NCBI RefSeq assembly: GCF_003234935.1
Contig: NZ_QKSB01000008.1
Coordinates: 1-64,000 of the forward strand
From: Putridiphycobacter roseus
GTDB lineage: Bacteria; Bacteroidota; Bacteroidia; Flavobacteriales_D; Crocinitomicaceae
Direction: 5' to 3'
Length of the DNA: 64,000 nucleotides
Shown: positions 10,065 to 17,882 of the stretch, piece by piece
Numbering within the stretch: position 1 is the first letter of the stretch
Layout: each line of letters starts with the position of its first letter
Notes under the pieces: model-generated
The model's input: only the letters and a program-made list of their open reading frames with translations
Told to the model about the DNA's origin: nothing
Database searches by the model: none
Position numbers and translations under genes: made by a program

Positions 10065-10529
10065 GTGGATACATTAAGCTACAAAACGATATCAGGTAAT
10101 AAGGAGACTGCGAATAAGCAGTGGTTATTAGTTGATGCAGAAGGACAAACACTTGGTAGATTAGCAAGTAAAGTAGCATTTATGATTAGAGGTAAACATA
10201 AAACGAATTTTACCCCTCATGCTGACTGTGGAGATAACGTAATTGTTATTAATGCAGAAAAGATTTCTTTAACAGGAAATAAATGGGAGGATAAAACTTA
10301 TATTCGTCACACTGGTTACCCAGGCGGTCAGAGAATGCTAAGTGCAAAAGAATTAATGGCAAAAAGACCAATTAGAATGGTTGAAATGGCTGTTAAGGGA
10401 ATGCTTCCTAAAAACAAATTAGGAAATGCAATTTACAAAAATCTAAAAGTGTACGCTGGGACAGAGCACAATCATGACGCTCAAACACCAGAAAAAATCA
10501 ATTTGGATTCAATTTTAAACAAACAGTAA
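10065..10529 (+). CDS. rplM: 50S ribosomal protein L13
   Basis: The 154-residue L13 binds 23S rRNA early in large-subunit assembly. The family pattern is clear: [17 protein letters not shown] near the N-terminus, then [12 protein letters not shown] and RHTGYPGG. The start codon is GTG at 10065; the N-terminal MDTLSYKT is typical of flavobacterial L13. It is the first gene of the rplM-rpsI unit and is followed after one base by rpsI. Transcription is probably from the strong TTTG-N19-TACATTTG promoter. Confidence 0.97.
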   Translation: MDTLSYKTISGNKETANKQWLLVDAEGQTLGRLASKVAFMIRGKHKTNFTPHADCGDNVIVINAEKISLTGNKWEDKTYIRHTGYPGGQRMLSAKELMAKRPIRMVEMAVKGMLPKNKLGNAIYKNLKVYAGTEHNHDAQTPEKINLDSILNKQ

Positions 10530-10530
10530 G

Positions 10531-10917
10531 ATGAGTGTAATTAATACATTAGGTAGAAGAAAAACATCTGTTGCTAGAGTTTATCTTTCAGAAGGATCTG
10601 GGAAAATCACAGTTAACAAAAAAGACTTGAATGTTTATTTCAAAACACCAATGCTTTTAGAAAAAGTGAACCAACCATTTAACATTACCGACAATGTTGG
10701 TAAGTATGATGTAACGGTAAACGTTGACGGTGGTGGAACAAATGGTCAAGCCGAAGCAATTAGATTGGGTATTTCAAAGGCATTAGTAGAAATTGATGCT
10801 GAGTACAAACCTGCTTTAAAAGCGGAAGGTTTAATGACTAGAGACCCAAGAATGGTTGAGAGAAAAAAACCTGGACAGAAAAAAGCGAGAAAGAAATTTC
10901 AATTTTCGAAACGTTAA
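10531..10917 (+). CDS. rpsI: 30S ribosomal protein S9
   Basis: The 128-residue S9 belongs to the small-subunit head. It starts with the typical GRRKTSVARVYL segment and ends in the basic tail KKARKKFQFSKR that reaches the P-site tRNA. It follows rplM after a single base, so the two are co-transcribed as in most bacteria. The rpsB gene starts 142 bases downstream, after a series of hairpins. Confidence 0.97.
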   Translation: MSVINTLGRRKTSVARVYLSEGSGKITVNKKDLNVYFKTPMLLEKVNQPFNITDNVGKYDVTVNVDGGGTNGQAEAIRLGISKALVEIDAEYKPALKAEGLMTRDPRMVERKKPGQKKARKKFQFSKR

Positions 10918-10951
10918 TATTCTATCTAAGAAAGTTGGTTTAGTATCTAAG

Positions 10952-11019
10952 TTAATGAGACTACAATTTTATTGTACTACTCATTAATTGGTTTTCACCA
11001 ATAAGCGCAACGAGCGTTG
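10952..11019 (+). promoter_or_regulatory. Structured leader upstream of rpsB
   Basis: Three consecutive hairpins fill the rpsI-rpsB gap. The first pairs TTAATGAG (10952-10959) with CTCATTAA (10980-10987) and TACAAT (10962-10967) with ATTGTA (10971-10976), separated by a small internal loop. The second pairs ATTGG (10987-10991) with CCAAT (10998-11002). The third pairs CAACG (11008-11012) with CGTTG (11015-11019). None is followed by a T-run, so they look like a regulatory leader rather than a terminator. S2-mediated control of rpsB-tsf is known in other bacteria; the link here is inference. Confidence 0.5.
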
Positions 11020-11059
11020 AAAAATTAAAAAGAAAGTAAACAATTAAAAAAATTACAAA

Positions 11060-11839
11060 ATGGCAAGAGCAACATTTGATGAGCTTTTAGACGCCGGAGT
11101 TCACTTCGGACATTTAAAGAGAAAATGGAATCCATATATGGCTCCATATATTTTTGCAGAAAAGAGAGGTATCCACATTATCGATCTAAATAAAACAGTT
11201 GCACAATTAGATATCGCCTGTGCTGCATTGAAACAAATTGCAAAATCAGGTAAAAAAATCTTATTTGTAGCGACAAAAAAACAAGCAAAAGAGATTGTAG
11301 AAGAAAGAATTAAACCTACCAAAATGCCTTTCGTAGTTGAAAGATGGTCAGGTGGTATGTTAACAAACTTTGGTACAGTTAGAAAAGCAATCCGTAAAAT
11401 GACATCTATTGATAAAATGGGTGAAGACGGAACTTTAAAAACTTTGTCAAAAAGAGAACGTTTACAGTTATCTAGAACGAGAGCGAAATTAGATAAGAAT
11501 TACGGTACTATAGCTGACATGACAAGAATGCCTTCAGCAGTATTCGTAGTAGATGTATTAAAAGAACAAATTGCAGTAAGAGAAGCTAACAAATTAAGCA
11601 TCCCTACTTTTGCAATGGTTGATACAAATTCTGACCCTAGAAATATCGACTTCGTAATTCCAGCAAATGATGATGCTACAAAATCTATTGCCAAAATAAT
11701 GGACATAGTAACAGGTGCTATCATGGAAGGTTTAGCTGAAAGAAAAGACGCTAAAGAAAAAACGAAGGAATTAAAAGAATCCAAAGAAACGAAAGAAGCA
11801 ACTGAAGCTCCTAAGGCTGAAGCTGATGCTGAAAAATAA
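11060..11839 (+). CDS. rpsB: 30S ribosomal protein S2
   Basis: The 259-residue S2 sits at the back of the small-subunit head. Family segments include LLDAGVHFGHLKRKWNP at the N-terminus and FVVDVLKEQIAVREANKL further on. The C-terminus carries a Lys/Glu-rich tail (about residues 228-259) that is low in complexity and probably disordered. It is followed after 20 bases by tsf, the usual rpsB-tsf pair, and preceded by a leader with three hairpins. Confidence 0.97.
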   Translation: MARATFDELLDAGVHFGHLKRKWNPYMAPYIFAEKRGIHIIDLNKTVAQLDIACAALKQIAKSGKKILFVATKKQAKEIVEERIKPTKMPFVVERWSGGMLTNFGTVRKAIRKMTSIDKMGEDGTLKTLSKRERLQLSRTRAKLDKNYGTIADMTRMPSAVFVVDVLKEQIAVREANKLSIPTFAMVDTNSDPRNIDFVIPANDDATKSIAKIMDIVTGAIMEGLAERKDAKEKTKELKESKETKEATEAPKAEADAEK

Positions 11840-11859
11840 TTTTTAAAAAGAGTGTACAA

Positions 11860-12690
11860 ATGAAAATAACTGCGTCTCAAGTAAACGAATTAAGACAAAA
11901 AACTGGTGCTGGCATGATGGATTGCAAGAAAGCATTGGTTGAAGCGGAAGGTGAAATGGATGCTGCTATTACAATCCTTAGAAAAAAAGGACAAAAAGTA
12001 GCGGCTAAGAGAGGGGAAAACGAAACTTCAGAAGGTTTAGTAATCGCGAAAACTTACAACAATGACCAAACTGGTGTTGTTTTATCTTTAAGCTGTGAAA
12101 CAGATTTCGTAGCAAAAAATTCAGATTTTTACACATTTGTTGAAAGCTTAGTAGATATTGCTGCTAAAAATAATGCTGCTACAGTTGAAGCTTTAAACAA
12201 TACGCCTTATAACGATACACAATCAGTTGCTGAAAAGATTATAGAGCAAGTTGGTGTAGTTGGTGAAAAATTAGTTTTATCTAATTATGCATTGTTAAGC
12301 GGAGAAGCAGTGGTAGCTTATAATCACCCAGGTAACCAAGTGGCTACTATGGTGACATTGACAAAATCTACGGAAGAAGCAAAAGATGCTGGTAAACAAG
12401 TTGCAATGCAAGTTGCTGCCATGACACCAATTGCTTTGAATAAAGATGGTATTGATGAGGCTACTATTCAAAATGAAATTGAAATCGGTAAAGAATTAGC
12501 AATCAAAGAAGGGAAACCTGCTGAAATGGCTGAAAAAATTGCAATGGGTAGATTAAACAAATTCTTTAAAGAGAATACGTTGCTATCGCAAGACTTTATT
12601 AGAGACAATAAAAAATCAGTAGAGCAATTCTTAAAGGATACGGACAAGGACTTAACCATAACCGACTTTAAAAGATTCGCTTTAAAATAA
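11860..12690 (+). CDS. tsf: Elongation factor Ts
   Basis: The 276-residue nucleotide-exchange factor recycles EF-Tu from the GDP to the GTP form. It has the N-terminal UBA-like segment (VNELRQKTGAGMMDCKKAL) and the EF-Tu contact motif TDFVAKN near residues 82-88. It lies directly after rpsB in the same transcription unit and is followed by a strong hairpin terminator at 12694-12728, which separates it from pyrH. Confidence 0.97.
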   Translation: MKITASQVNELRQKTGAGMMDCKKALVEAEGEMDAAITILRKKGQKVAAKRGENETSEGLVIAKTYNNDQTGVVLSLSCETDFVAKNSDFYTFVESLVDIAAKNNAATVEALNNTPYNDTQSVAEKIIEQVGVVGEKLVLSNYALLSGEAVVAYNHPGNQVATMVTLTKSTEEAKDAGKQVAMQVAAMTPIALNKDGIDEATIQNEIEIGKELAIKEGKPAEMAEKIAMGRLNKFFKENTLLSQDFIRDNKKSVEQFLKDTDKDLTITDFKRFALK

Positions 12691-12693
12691 TTT

Positions 12694-12728
12694 AAAAAAA
12701 AGAGAAATTAAAATTTCTCTTTTTTTTT
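12694..12728. terminator. Terminator after tsf
   Basis: A long nearly perfect inverted repeat, with AAAAGAGAAAT opposite ATTTCTCTTTT and A- and T-runs extending the arms. It ends the rplM-to-tsf unit. The start of pyrH is only 19 bases beyond it, so the pyrH promoter must overlap the hairpin or transcription must read through. Confidence 0.85.
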
Positions 12729-12747
12729 GTTTTAATTTTAAGAATAC

Positions 12748-13455
12748 ATGAAATATAAAAGAGTTTTACTAAAACTAAGTGGTGAAGCCCTTATGGGCGA
12801 TAAACTTTTCGGAATTGATAATAACAGAATTGCTGAATATGCAGCTGAAATAAAAAAACTTTATCAAAACGTTGAATTGGCTATTGTAATTGGTGGAGGA
12901 AATATATTTAGAGGAGTTCAAGCTGAAAAAGGCGGTATGGATCGTACCCAAGGAGATTATATGGGGATGTTAGCTACTATGATAAATAGTATGGCTTTAC
13001 AAGCTGCCTTAGAAAAAGAAGACATTAAAACAAGATTGGTTTCCGCAATAGAAATGCGTGAGATAGCAGAACCATTTATTAAAAGACGTGCCGTTCGACA
13101 CTTGGAAAAAGGTAGAGTCGTTATCTTTGGAGCTGGAACTGGTAATCCATATTTTACCACAGATTCTGCTGCTGCGCTGCGCGCAATAGAAATGCAAGCT
13201 GATGTTATACTTAAAGGAACTAGAGTGGACGGTATTTATACTGCCGATCCAGAAAAAGATCCAGATGCAACAAAATACGATACCATTACTTTTGACGAAG
13301 CATACAATAAAGGTTTAAGTATTATGGACATGACTGCATTTACCCTGTGTAAAGAAAATGATGTACCTATTATTGTTTTCAACATGAATACCAAAGGCAA
13401 TCTTGAAAAGGTTGTAAATGGTGAAAAAATTGGTACTTTAGTAGCTAATAAATAA
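12748..13455 (+). CDS. pyrH: UMP kinase
   Basis: The 235-residue hexameric amino-acid-kinase-fold enzyme phosphorylates UMP to UDP in pyrimidine synthesis. Diagnostic segments are [10 protein letters not shown] at the N-terminus, the glycine-rich [10 protein letters not shown] and the UMP-binding region [13 protein letters not shown]. The gene is followed after 17 bases by frr, the conserved pyrH-frr pair. A TAATTTTA element seven bases upstream of the start is one base from the TAnnTTTG consensus and could be its -7 box. Confidence 0.96.
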   Translation: MKYKRVLLKLSGEALMGDKLFGIDNNRIAEYAAEIKKLYQNVELAIVIGGGNIFRGVQAEKGGMDRTQGDYMGMLATMINSMALQAALEKEDIKTRLVSAIEMREIAEPFIKRRAVRHLEKGRVVIFGAGTGNPYFTTDSAAALRAIEMQADVILKGTRVDGIYTADPEKDPDATKYDTITFDEAYNKGLSIMDMTAFTLCKENDVPIIVFNMNTKGNLEKVVNGEKIGTLVANK

Positions 13456-13472
13456 TATTTAAATCATTCAAA

Positions 13473-14036
13473 ATGGAAGAAGAAATTGATTTTATTTTCG
13501 ATTCATTAAATGAAGCCAACAATGGTGCCATTGAACACTTATCCGAATCGCTAGTAAAAATTAGAGCTGGTAAAGCATCACCAAGTATGGTTAATGGCGT
13601 TAGTGTTGATTACTACGGCTCCATGACACCTCTAAGTCAAGTAGCTAATGTAAGTACATTAGATGCTAGAACGATTAGTGTTCAACCATGGGAAAAAGCT
13701 ATGTTGGATGAAATTTCAAGAGGAATAACCAACGCCAATTTGGGACTTAACCCACAGAATAATGGTGAATTAATCATTATTAATGTACCAATGTTAACCG
13801 AAGAAAGAAGAAAAGATTTAGCAAAAAAAGCAAAATCTGAAGGGGAACATGCAAAAATTAGCTTAAGAAACAATCGTAAAGATGCGATTGATGAAATAAA
13901 AAAACTTAAAGAAAATGGCTTGTCCGAAGATGCTCAAAAAGGGTTAGAAGAAGACGTCCAAAATATAACCAGTTCATTTACCACAAAAATTGATGAACTC
14001 ACTGCAAAAAAAGAAGCAGATATTTTAACCATTTAA
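13473..14036 (+). CDS. frr: Ribosome recycling factor
   Basis: The 187-residue protein splits post-termination ribosomes together with EF-G. It shows the family pattern RAGKASPSMV near residue 31 and, toward the C-terminus, LTEERRKDLAKKAKSEGEHAKISLRNNRKDA. The length is the usual 185-187 residues. It is the second gene of pyrH-frr and is followed by a hairpin terminator. Confidence 0.97.
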   Translation: MEEEIDFIFDSLNEANNGAIEHLSESLVKIRAGKASPSMVNGVSVDYYGSMTPLSQVANVSTLDARTISVQPWEKAMLDEISRGITNANLGLNPQNNGELIIINVPMLTEERRKDLAKKAKSEGEHAKISLRNNRKDAIDEIKKLKENGLSEDAQKGLEEDVQNITSSFTTKIDELTAKKEADILTI

Positions 14037-14055
14037 TAAAACTAACAGTCGAAAA

Positions 14056-14089
14056 AAAATCTGTCGATTCAAAGACAGATTTTTTTTTC
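14056..14089. terminator. Terminator after frr
   Basis: The arms AAATCTGTC and GACAGATTT pair around an eight-base loop and are flanked by an A-run and a T-run of nine. The element ends the pyrH-frr unit 15 bases before the next gene. Confidence 0.88.
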
Positions 14090-14104
14090 TAAAATAATTA
14101 AATC

Positions 14105-14875
14105 ATGGGTGATAATTTTTATAACAAGCAATCTGACAACTTAGAAAACGATATCGTTTTTGGCGTAAGAGCAGTAATTGAAGCTGTTCGAGCAGGGAAA
14201 GAAATTAATAAAATTATGATTCAAAGGGGGATGCAAAAAACCCTTTTTAAGGAATTAAAAGAAGAATTGGCAGATAAAAAGTATAACTTACAATTTGTTC
14301 CTATTCAAAAATTAAATCGCTTAACCCGTAAAAACCACCAAGGTGTTATTGCATTCATTGCCCCAATTCAATACCAAGATATTGAAGCAATCACTACCCG
14401 TATATTTGAAGAAGGTGGCGTCCCAAATTTCTTGATTTTAGATAGTATCACAGATGTTAGAAACTTTGGTGCTATTGCAAGAACTGCAGAATGTACAGGT
14501 ATTGATGCTATTGTAATTGTAGAAAAAGGAGGTGTATTGGTGACTTCTGACTCTATTAAAACATCTGCAGGTGCTTTAATGCGTATTCCTGTCTGTGTTG
14601 CAAAAGATTTATCTGCTGTTGTCTCCTCTTTAAAGAGTAGCGGTGTACAAGTAGTTGCTTGTACCGAAAAAACACAAACTTTTATTCAAGATGTAGAACT
14701 TGATTTACCCACTGCTATTATCATGGGGTCTGAAGAGGATGGTATTTCTAATGAATTACTTGCTGCTGCATCTTACAAAGCTAAAATACCAATGCAAGGT
14801 GATATTGCCTCACTAAACGTTGCTGTAGCTGCTGGAATGATTATGTATGAATCCTTAAGACAAAGATTAGGGTAA
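14105..14875 (+). CDS. rlmB: 23S rRNA 2'-O-ribose methyltransferase, RlmB/TrmH type
   Basis: The 256-residue SPOUT methyltransferase has an N-terminal substrate-binding domain (FGVRAVIEAVRAGKEINK) and the three knot motifs: NFGAIARTAE, IMGSEEDGIS and a C-terminal IASLNVAVAAGMIMYE. RlmB methylates G2251 of 23S rRNA with SAM; some close relatives act on tRNA, so the exact target is inferred. The gene stands between two strong terminators and is therefore its own transcription unit. Confidence 0.9.
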   Translation: MGDNFYNKQSDNLENDIVFGVRAVIEAVRAGKEINKIMIQRGMQKTLFKELKEELADKKYNLQFVPIQKLNRLTRKNHQGVIAFIAPIQYQDIEAITTRIFEEGGVPNFLILDSITDVRNFGAIARTAECTGIDAIVIVEKGGVLVTSDSIKTSAGALMRIPVCVAKDLSAVVSSLKSSGVQVVACTEKTQTFIQDVELDLPTAIIMGSEEDGISNELLAAASYKAKIPMQGDIASLNVAVAAGMIMYESLRQRLG

Positions 14876-14916
14876 TCTACCCTATTCTTAAAAATTCAAT
14901 TTTTAAAATATTAAAC

Positions 14917-14952
14917 AAAAAAAAAGACAGTGTTTCCACTGTCTTTTTTTTA
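14917..14952. terminator. Bidirectional terminator after rlmB
   Basis: The arms AAAAAGACAGTG and CACTGTCTTTTT pair perfectly around a four-base loop, with an A-run on one side and a T-run on the other. It serves the convergent rlmB and sorting-domain genes. Confidence 0.9.
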
Positions 14953-14965
14953 TGCTTTTAAAGAA

Positions 14966-15811
14966 TTAGTTTTTCATAAACTGTTTTCTCACTGTACCAT
15001 TTTCTGTATTCAATTCAACAATGTATGAACCAGAAGCTAATTCAGAAACATCTACTTGATTAGAAGTATTTGCTAATGTACTTACCAATTGTCCGCTTAC
15101 ATTATAAATATTTACTGTATTTACAGTTGCCATATCTACATTTCCTAATGTTAAAACATCCAATGCTGGATTAGGATATACCGTTAAAGCAGCTAATTCA
15201 CTGTTATCAACACTAGCGAAATCTCCACTACCACCAATTTTGAATGAAAGAGATTCCCATGCCAAACCTAAACTAGTTAATGGTGTCCAAGAAGTTGCTC
15301 CAGCATCAAAAAAGTTCAAAGGATCAATTAACAAAGCACCTGCACCATTTCCTGTAGTCGCTAAACCACTCCAATTCCATCTAGATAATGAAGGCGTTGC
15401 TCCAACTACAGACAACCAATATGTTCCACCTGATAAATCCAAAGTTGAATTTAATACAATGTTTACTGCAGTATCACTTACAGGGGATGGGATAGGAGTA
15501 ATTGTATGCTCTTCTGAATAAAGTGCTGTTGCCGCTGGCACACCATTTGCATCTGCAAATATTTCAACTTTCATACTAGTCATATCCACATCAGCATTAT
15601 TTCTAAAACCTCTAACAGTAATATTAGTTACATGCCATACATCATTTGCACCAACCGTAAAATCATCTGCACTGGATACCGTTGTATCTGCAAGATCCGT
15701 GTATTTGTTACTCACAATACCACTTCCGTTGTTACCATTAGTTTGATTGTACAAATCTTGCGCAAATACAGACGTAGAACCCAAGATTGCAAAAAGTAAA
15801 ATTTTCTTCAT
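14966..15811 (-). CDS. Secreted protein with type A T9SS sorting domain
   Basis: The 281-residue protein has a signal peptide (MKKILLFAILGSTSVFAQ), a beta-rich middle of unknown function and a C-terminal type IX secretion sorting domain of about 75 residues that begins VYPNPALDVLTL and ends VRKQFMKN. It would pass the inner membrane by Sec and then be exported and anchored by the T9SS. The middle part has repeated Thr/Ser/Asp-rich strands and a WLSVVGATPS-type segment, but no enzymatic motif that I recognise. The divergent gene at 15905 starts 93 bases away. A TTTAGACTAAA palindrome lies in that gap, close to this gene's start. Confidence 0.85.
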   Translation of the reverse strand: MKKILLFAILGSTSVFAQDLYNQTNGNNGSGIVSNKYTDLADTTVSSADDFTVGANDVWHVTNITVRGFRNNADVDMTSMKVEIFADANGVPAATALYSEEHTITPIPSPVSDTAVNIVLNSTLDLSGGTYWLSVVGATPSLSRWNWSGLATTGNGAGALLIDPLNFFDAGATSWTPLTSLGLAWESLSFKIGGSGDFASVDNSELAALTVYPNPALDVLTLGNVDMATVNTVNIYNVSGQLVSTLANTSNQVDVSELASGSYIVELNTENGTVRKQFMKN

Positions 15812-15892
15812 AATAATTATTTTTTAGTTTAGACTAAATTAGAAAAAATTATGCATACTCACTTATATTAACAGAATAAATATTTAAAAAGT

Positions 15893-15900
15893 TATCTTTA
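15893..15900 (+). promoter_or_regulatory. Candidate -7 element TATCTTTA at a glycosyltransferase start
   Basis: TATCTTTA differs by one base from TAnnTTTG and lies four bases before the ATG at 15905. The context TATCTTTATCCAATG closely parallels the guaA context TATCTTTGCCCAATG. I see no clear -33 element. Confidence 0.4.
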
Positions 15901-15904
15901 TCCA

Positions 15905-17794
15905 ATGAAAAGGAACCAATATATACTAATAATTATCATCCTTATTGGTTTAGGGTTGAGACTTAGTGTATCCTACACACACACATATACCAATGATGAA
16001 TTAAGTGCTATAAAAAGACTTAGCTATAACACTTTTAGTGATCTAATCACAAAGGGGGTAAAGATTGGTGACATGCATCCCGCAGGTGTTCAATTATTCA
16101 TGAAAATTTGGAGTGAAATCGTTGGTACATCTTCTTTTTTAATGCGTTTACCTTTTGTATTATTTGGTACAGCCGCAATTTGGCTTGTTTACTTAATTGG
16201 CAATATTTTTTCGAAAAAAACTGGATTATTGGCTGCTGGTATTTGGTCTTTTCTCCTTTTCCCTATTTTACAATCGGAACTAGCAAGACCGTATGCTCCG
16301 GGGTTATTTTTCACCTTACTCACTGGATTATTTTTAATCCGCCTATTATTTCTACAGAAAAACAAAAAGCAACTATTTAAAACTAGTTTATTTATTGGGC
16401 TGAGTATGGCTGCGGCCATGTATACCCATTACTTTGCCTTTTTAATGGTCGGTTTTATGGGATTAAGCAGTCTCCTTTTCATCAAACAATACAACTTAAA
16501 ATACTTGATCTTTGCTGGTCTATCCGCCATTATATTATATGTTCCGCATGTATCTATTACGCTATACCAAACAGGTATTGAAGGAGGTATTCAATGGCTA
16601 GCTAAACCACATGCATTGTGGCTATTCGATTTTCTATATTTTGCTTTTAACGAATCTCTTCTACTAATAACTATTCTTCTTATCCCATTTCTTATCGGTG
16701 TTTTTAAACCGTCTATACCTGCATTAAAAAAACAAACCTTATTGCTCTTTATCTGGTTTTTTGGAATCTTTCTGGTGGGCTATATTTTATCTTATGTACA
16801 AACACCGATTTTAAAGTTTCCTGTCATGTTATTTTCATTTCCCTTTTTTGTGATTCTAATTTCTTATTACATTCAAAAAGTAAGTCCAAAGGAAGATAAT
16901 TTATTACCAATATTTATCAGTATACTAGTATTGCTATCTACCATTATCCAAACAAAACCTTGGAGTAAATACCATGCTGAAGTATTACAAGAGCTACATC
17001 AAACTGCTTTTCAATGGCAAGAAGATATTTCTCCCAAAAACTTAAGCATTGCTATGAATGTAAATGACCCATTCTATATCAATTTTTTTGGTCAAGTCAA
17101 AAACCAAACTCTTGAATTCATTATTGATGAACTTAATTATGAAGATGAATTAAAATGGAAAACCACATTAGACACGCTGTCTACCGACTATCTAATTTTC
17201 GGTTATGCTGCAAGAACGACTCCTGTCTATTTTTTTAGTATTGCCAATCATTATTATCCTTATGTCAAAAAGTATAAAAAATATAATAATAGTGGGGTGT
17301 ATTTACTATCTAAAAAAGCAAGGGACCAGGCAGTCGTTTTAAACAAAAAAATCATTGCTGACTTTCCTGTCAATACCAAAAACTGGATTTTCAAACCTAC
17401 CGCTTTAAATCAACTCCATTATCGAGTAGATTCCACAGAAATGTACAGTCCACAAATATTACTGAATGTCACCCAAGAAATGGCTGCAAATAAAGTATAT
17501 CTTTCTTTTGATATAAATAGTGTTAATATAGACTCGGCAGCACAATTTACCTTAGTAATAGCACCTGAAAATAATTCCCTGCAACCCATACTAGATGCCA
17601 ATGGAAACCCCATTTGGATTGGCTTAAATTTAGAAACAGCTTTAATCGAAAATCAACATGCTTATTTTTCAATAAATTGTCCGACCCAGGTGAAACAAAA
17701 CGACAAGTTAAAAATATATATATGGAATAGAAACCAAGCTAATATGACCATTGCCTCCATCAAAATTGAAGCAATTGAAAATATTTGGAACTAA
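15905..17794 (+). CDS. ArnT/PMT-like membrane glycosyltransferase
   Basis: The 629-residue protein has about ten to twelve hydrophobic helices up to roughly residue 350 and a soluble C-terminal part. The first external loop holds the acidic pair of GT-C enzymes (YTNDELSA, residues about 28-35), followed by DMHPAGVQL. GT-C enzymes of this clan use lipid-linked sugars to glycosylate lipid A, proteins or polysaccharides at the outer face of the inner membrane. The acceptor cannot be told from sequence. It is the first gene of a closely packed plus-strand series that continues with a tiny ORF, a TraB/GumN protein and a cyclase. A -7-like element lies four bases before the ATG. Confidence 0.75.
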   Translation: MKRNQYILIIIILIGLGLRLSVSYTHTYTNDELSAIKRLSYNTFSDLITKGVKIGDMHPAGVQLFMKIWSEIVGTSSFLMRLPFVLFGTAAIWLVYLIGNIFSKKTGLLAAGIWSFLLFPILQSELARPYAPGLFFTLLTGLFLIRLLFLQKNKKQLFKTSLFIGLSMAAAMYTHYFAFLMVGFMGLSSLLFIKQYNLKYLIFAGLSAIILYVPHVSITLYQTGIEGGIQWLAKPHALWLFDFLYFAFNESLLLITILLIPFLIGVFKPSIPALKKQTLLLFIWFFGIFLVGYILSYVQTPILKFPVMLFSFPFFVILISYYIQKVSPKEDNLLPIFISILVLLSTIIQTKPWSKYHAEVLQELHQTAFQWQEDISPKNLSIAMNVNDPFYINFFGQVKNQTLEFIIDELNYEDELKWKTTLDTLSTDYLIFGYAARTTPVYFFSIANHYYPYVKKYKKYNNSGVYLLSKKARDQAVVLNKKIIADFPVNTKNWIFKPTALNQLHYRVDSTEMYSPQILLNVTQEMAANKVYLSFDINSVNIDSAAQFTLVIAPENNSLQPILDANGNPIWIGLNLETALIENQHAYFSINCPTQVKQNDKLKIYIWNRNQANMTIASIKIEAIENIWN

Positions 17795-17810
17795 TTAACA
17801 ATATTTTAAA

Positions 17811-17882
17811 ATGAATAAAATATTCTTCTTTATATTATTACTACCTTTTTCAATTCATATTTTTTTGACAACACACCCATGA
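17811..17882 (+). CDS. 23-residue hydrophobic ORF coupled to TraB gene
   Basis: This ATG-to-TGA frame encodes 23 residues, mostly Phe, Ile and Leu, resembling a signal peptide or a single membrane helix. Its TGA overlaps the ATG of the large TraB/GumN gene (ATGA at 17879), the arrangement seen between coupled genes elsewhere in this window. It could be a real micro-protein, a translational-coupling leader or a chance reading frame in AT-rich DNA. No homology is claimed. Confidence 0.3.
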   Translation: MNKIFFFILLLPFSIHIFLTTHP

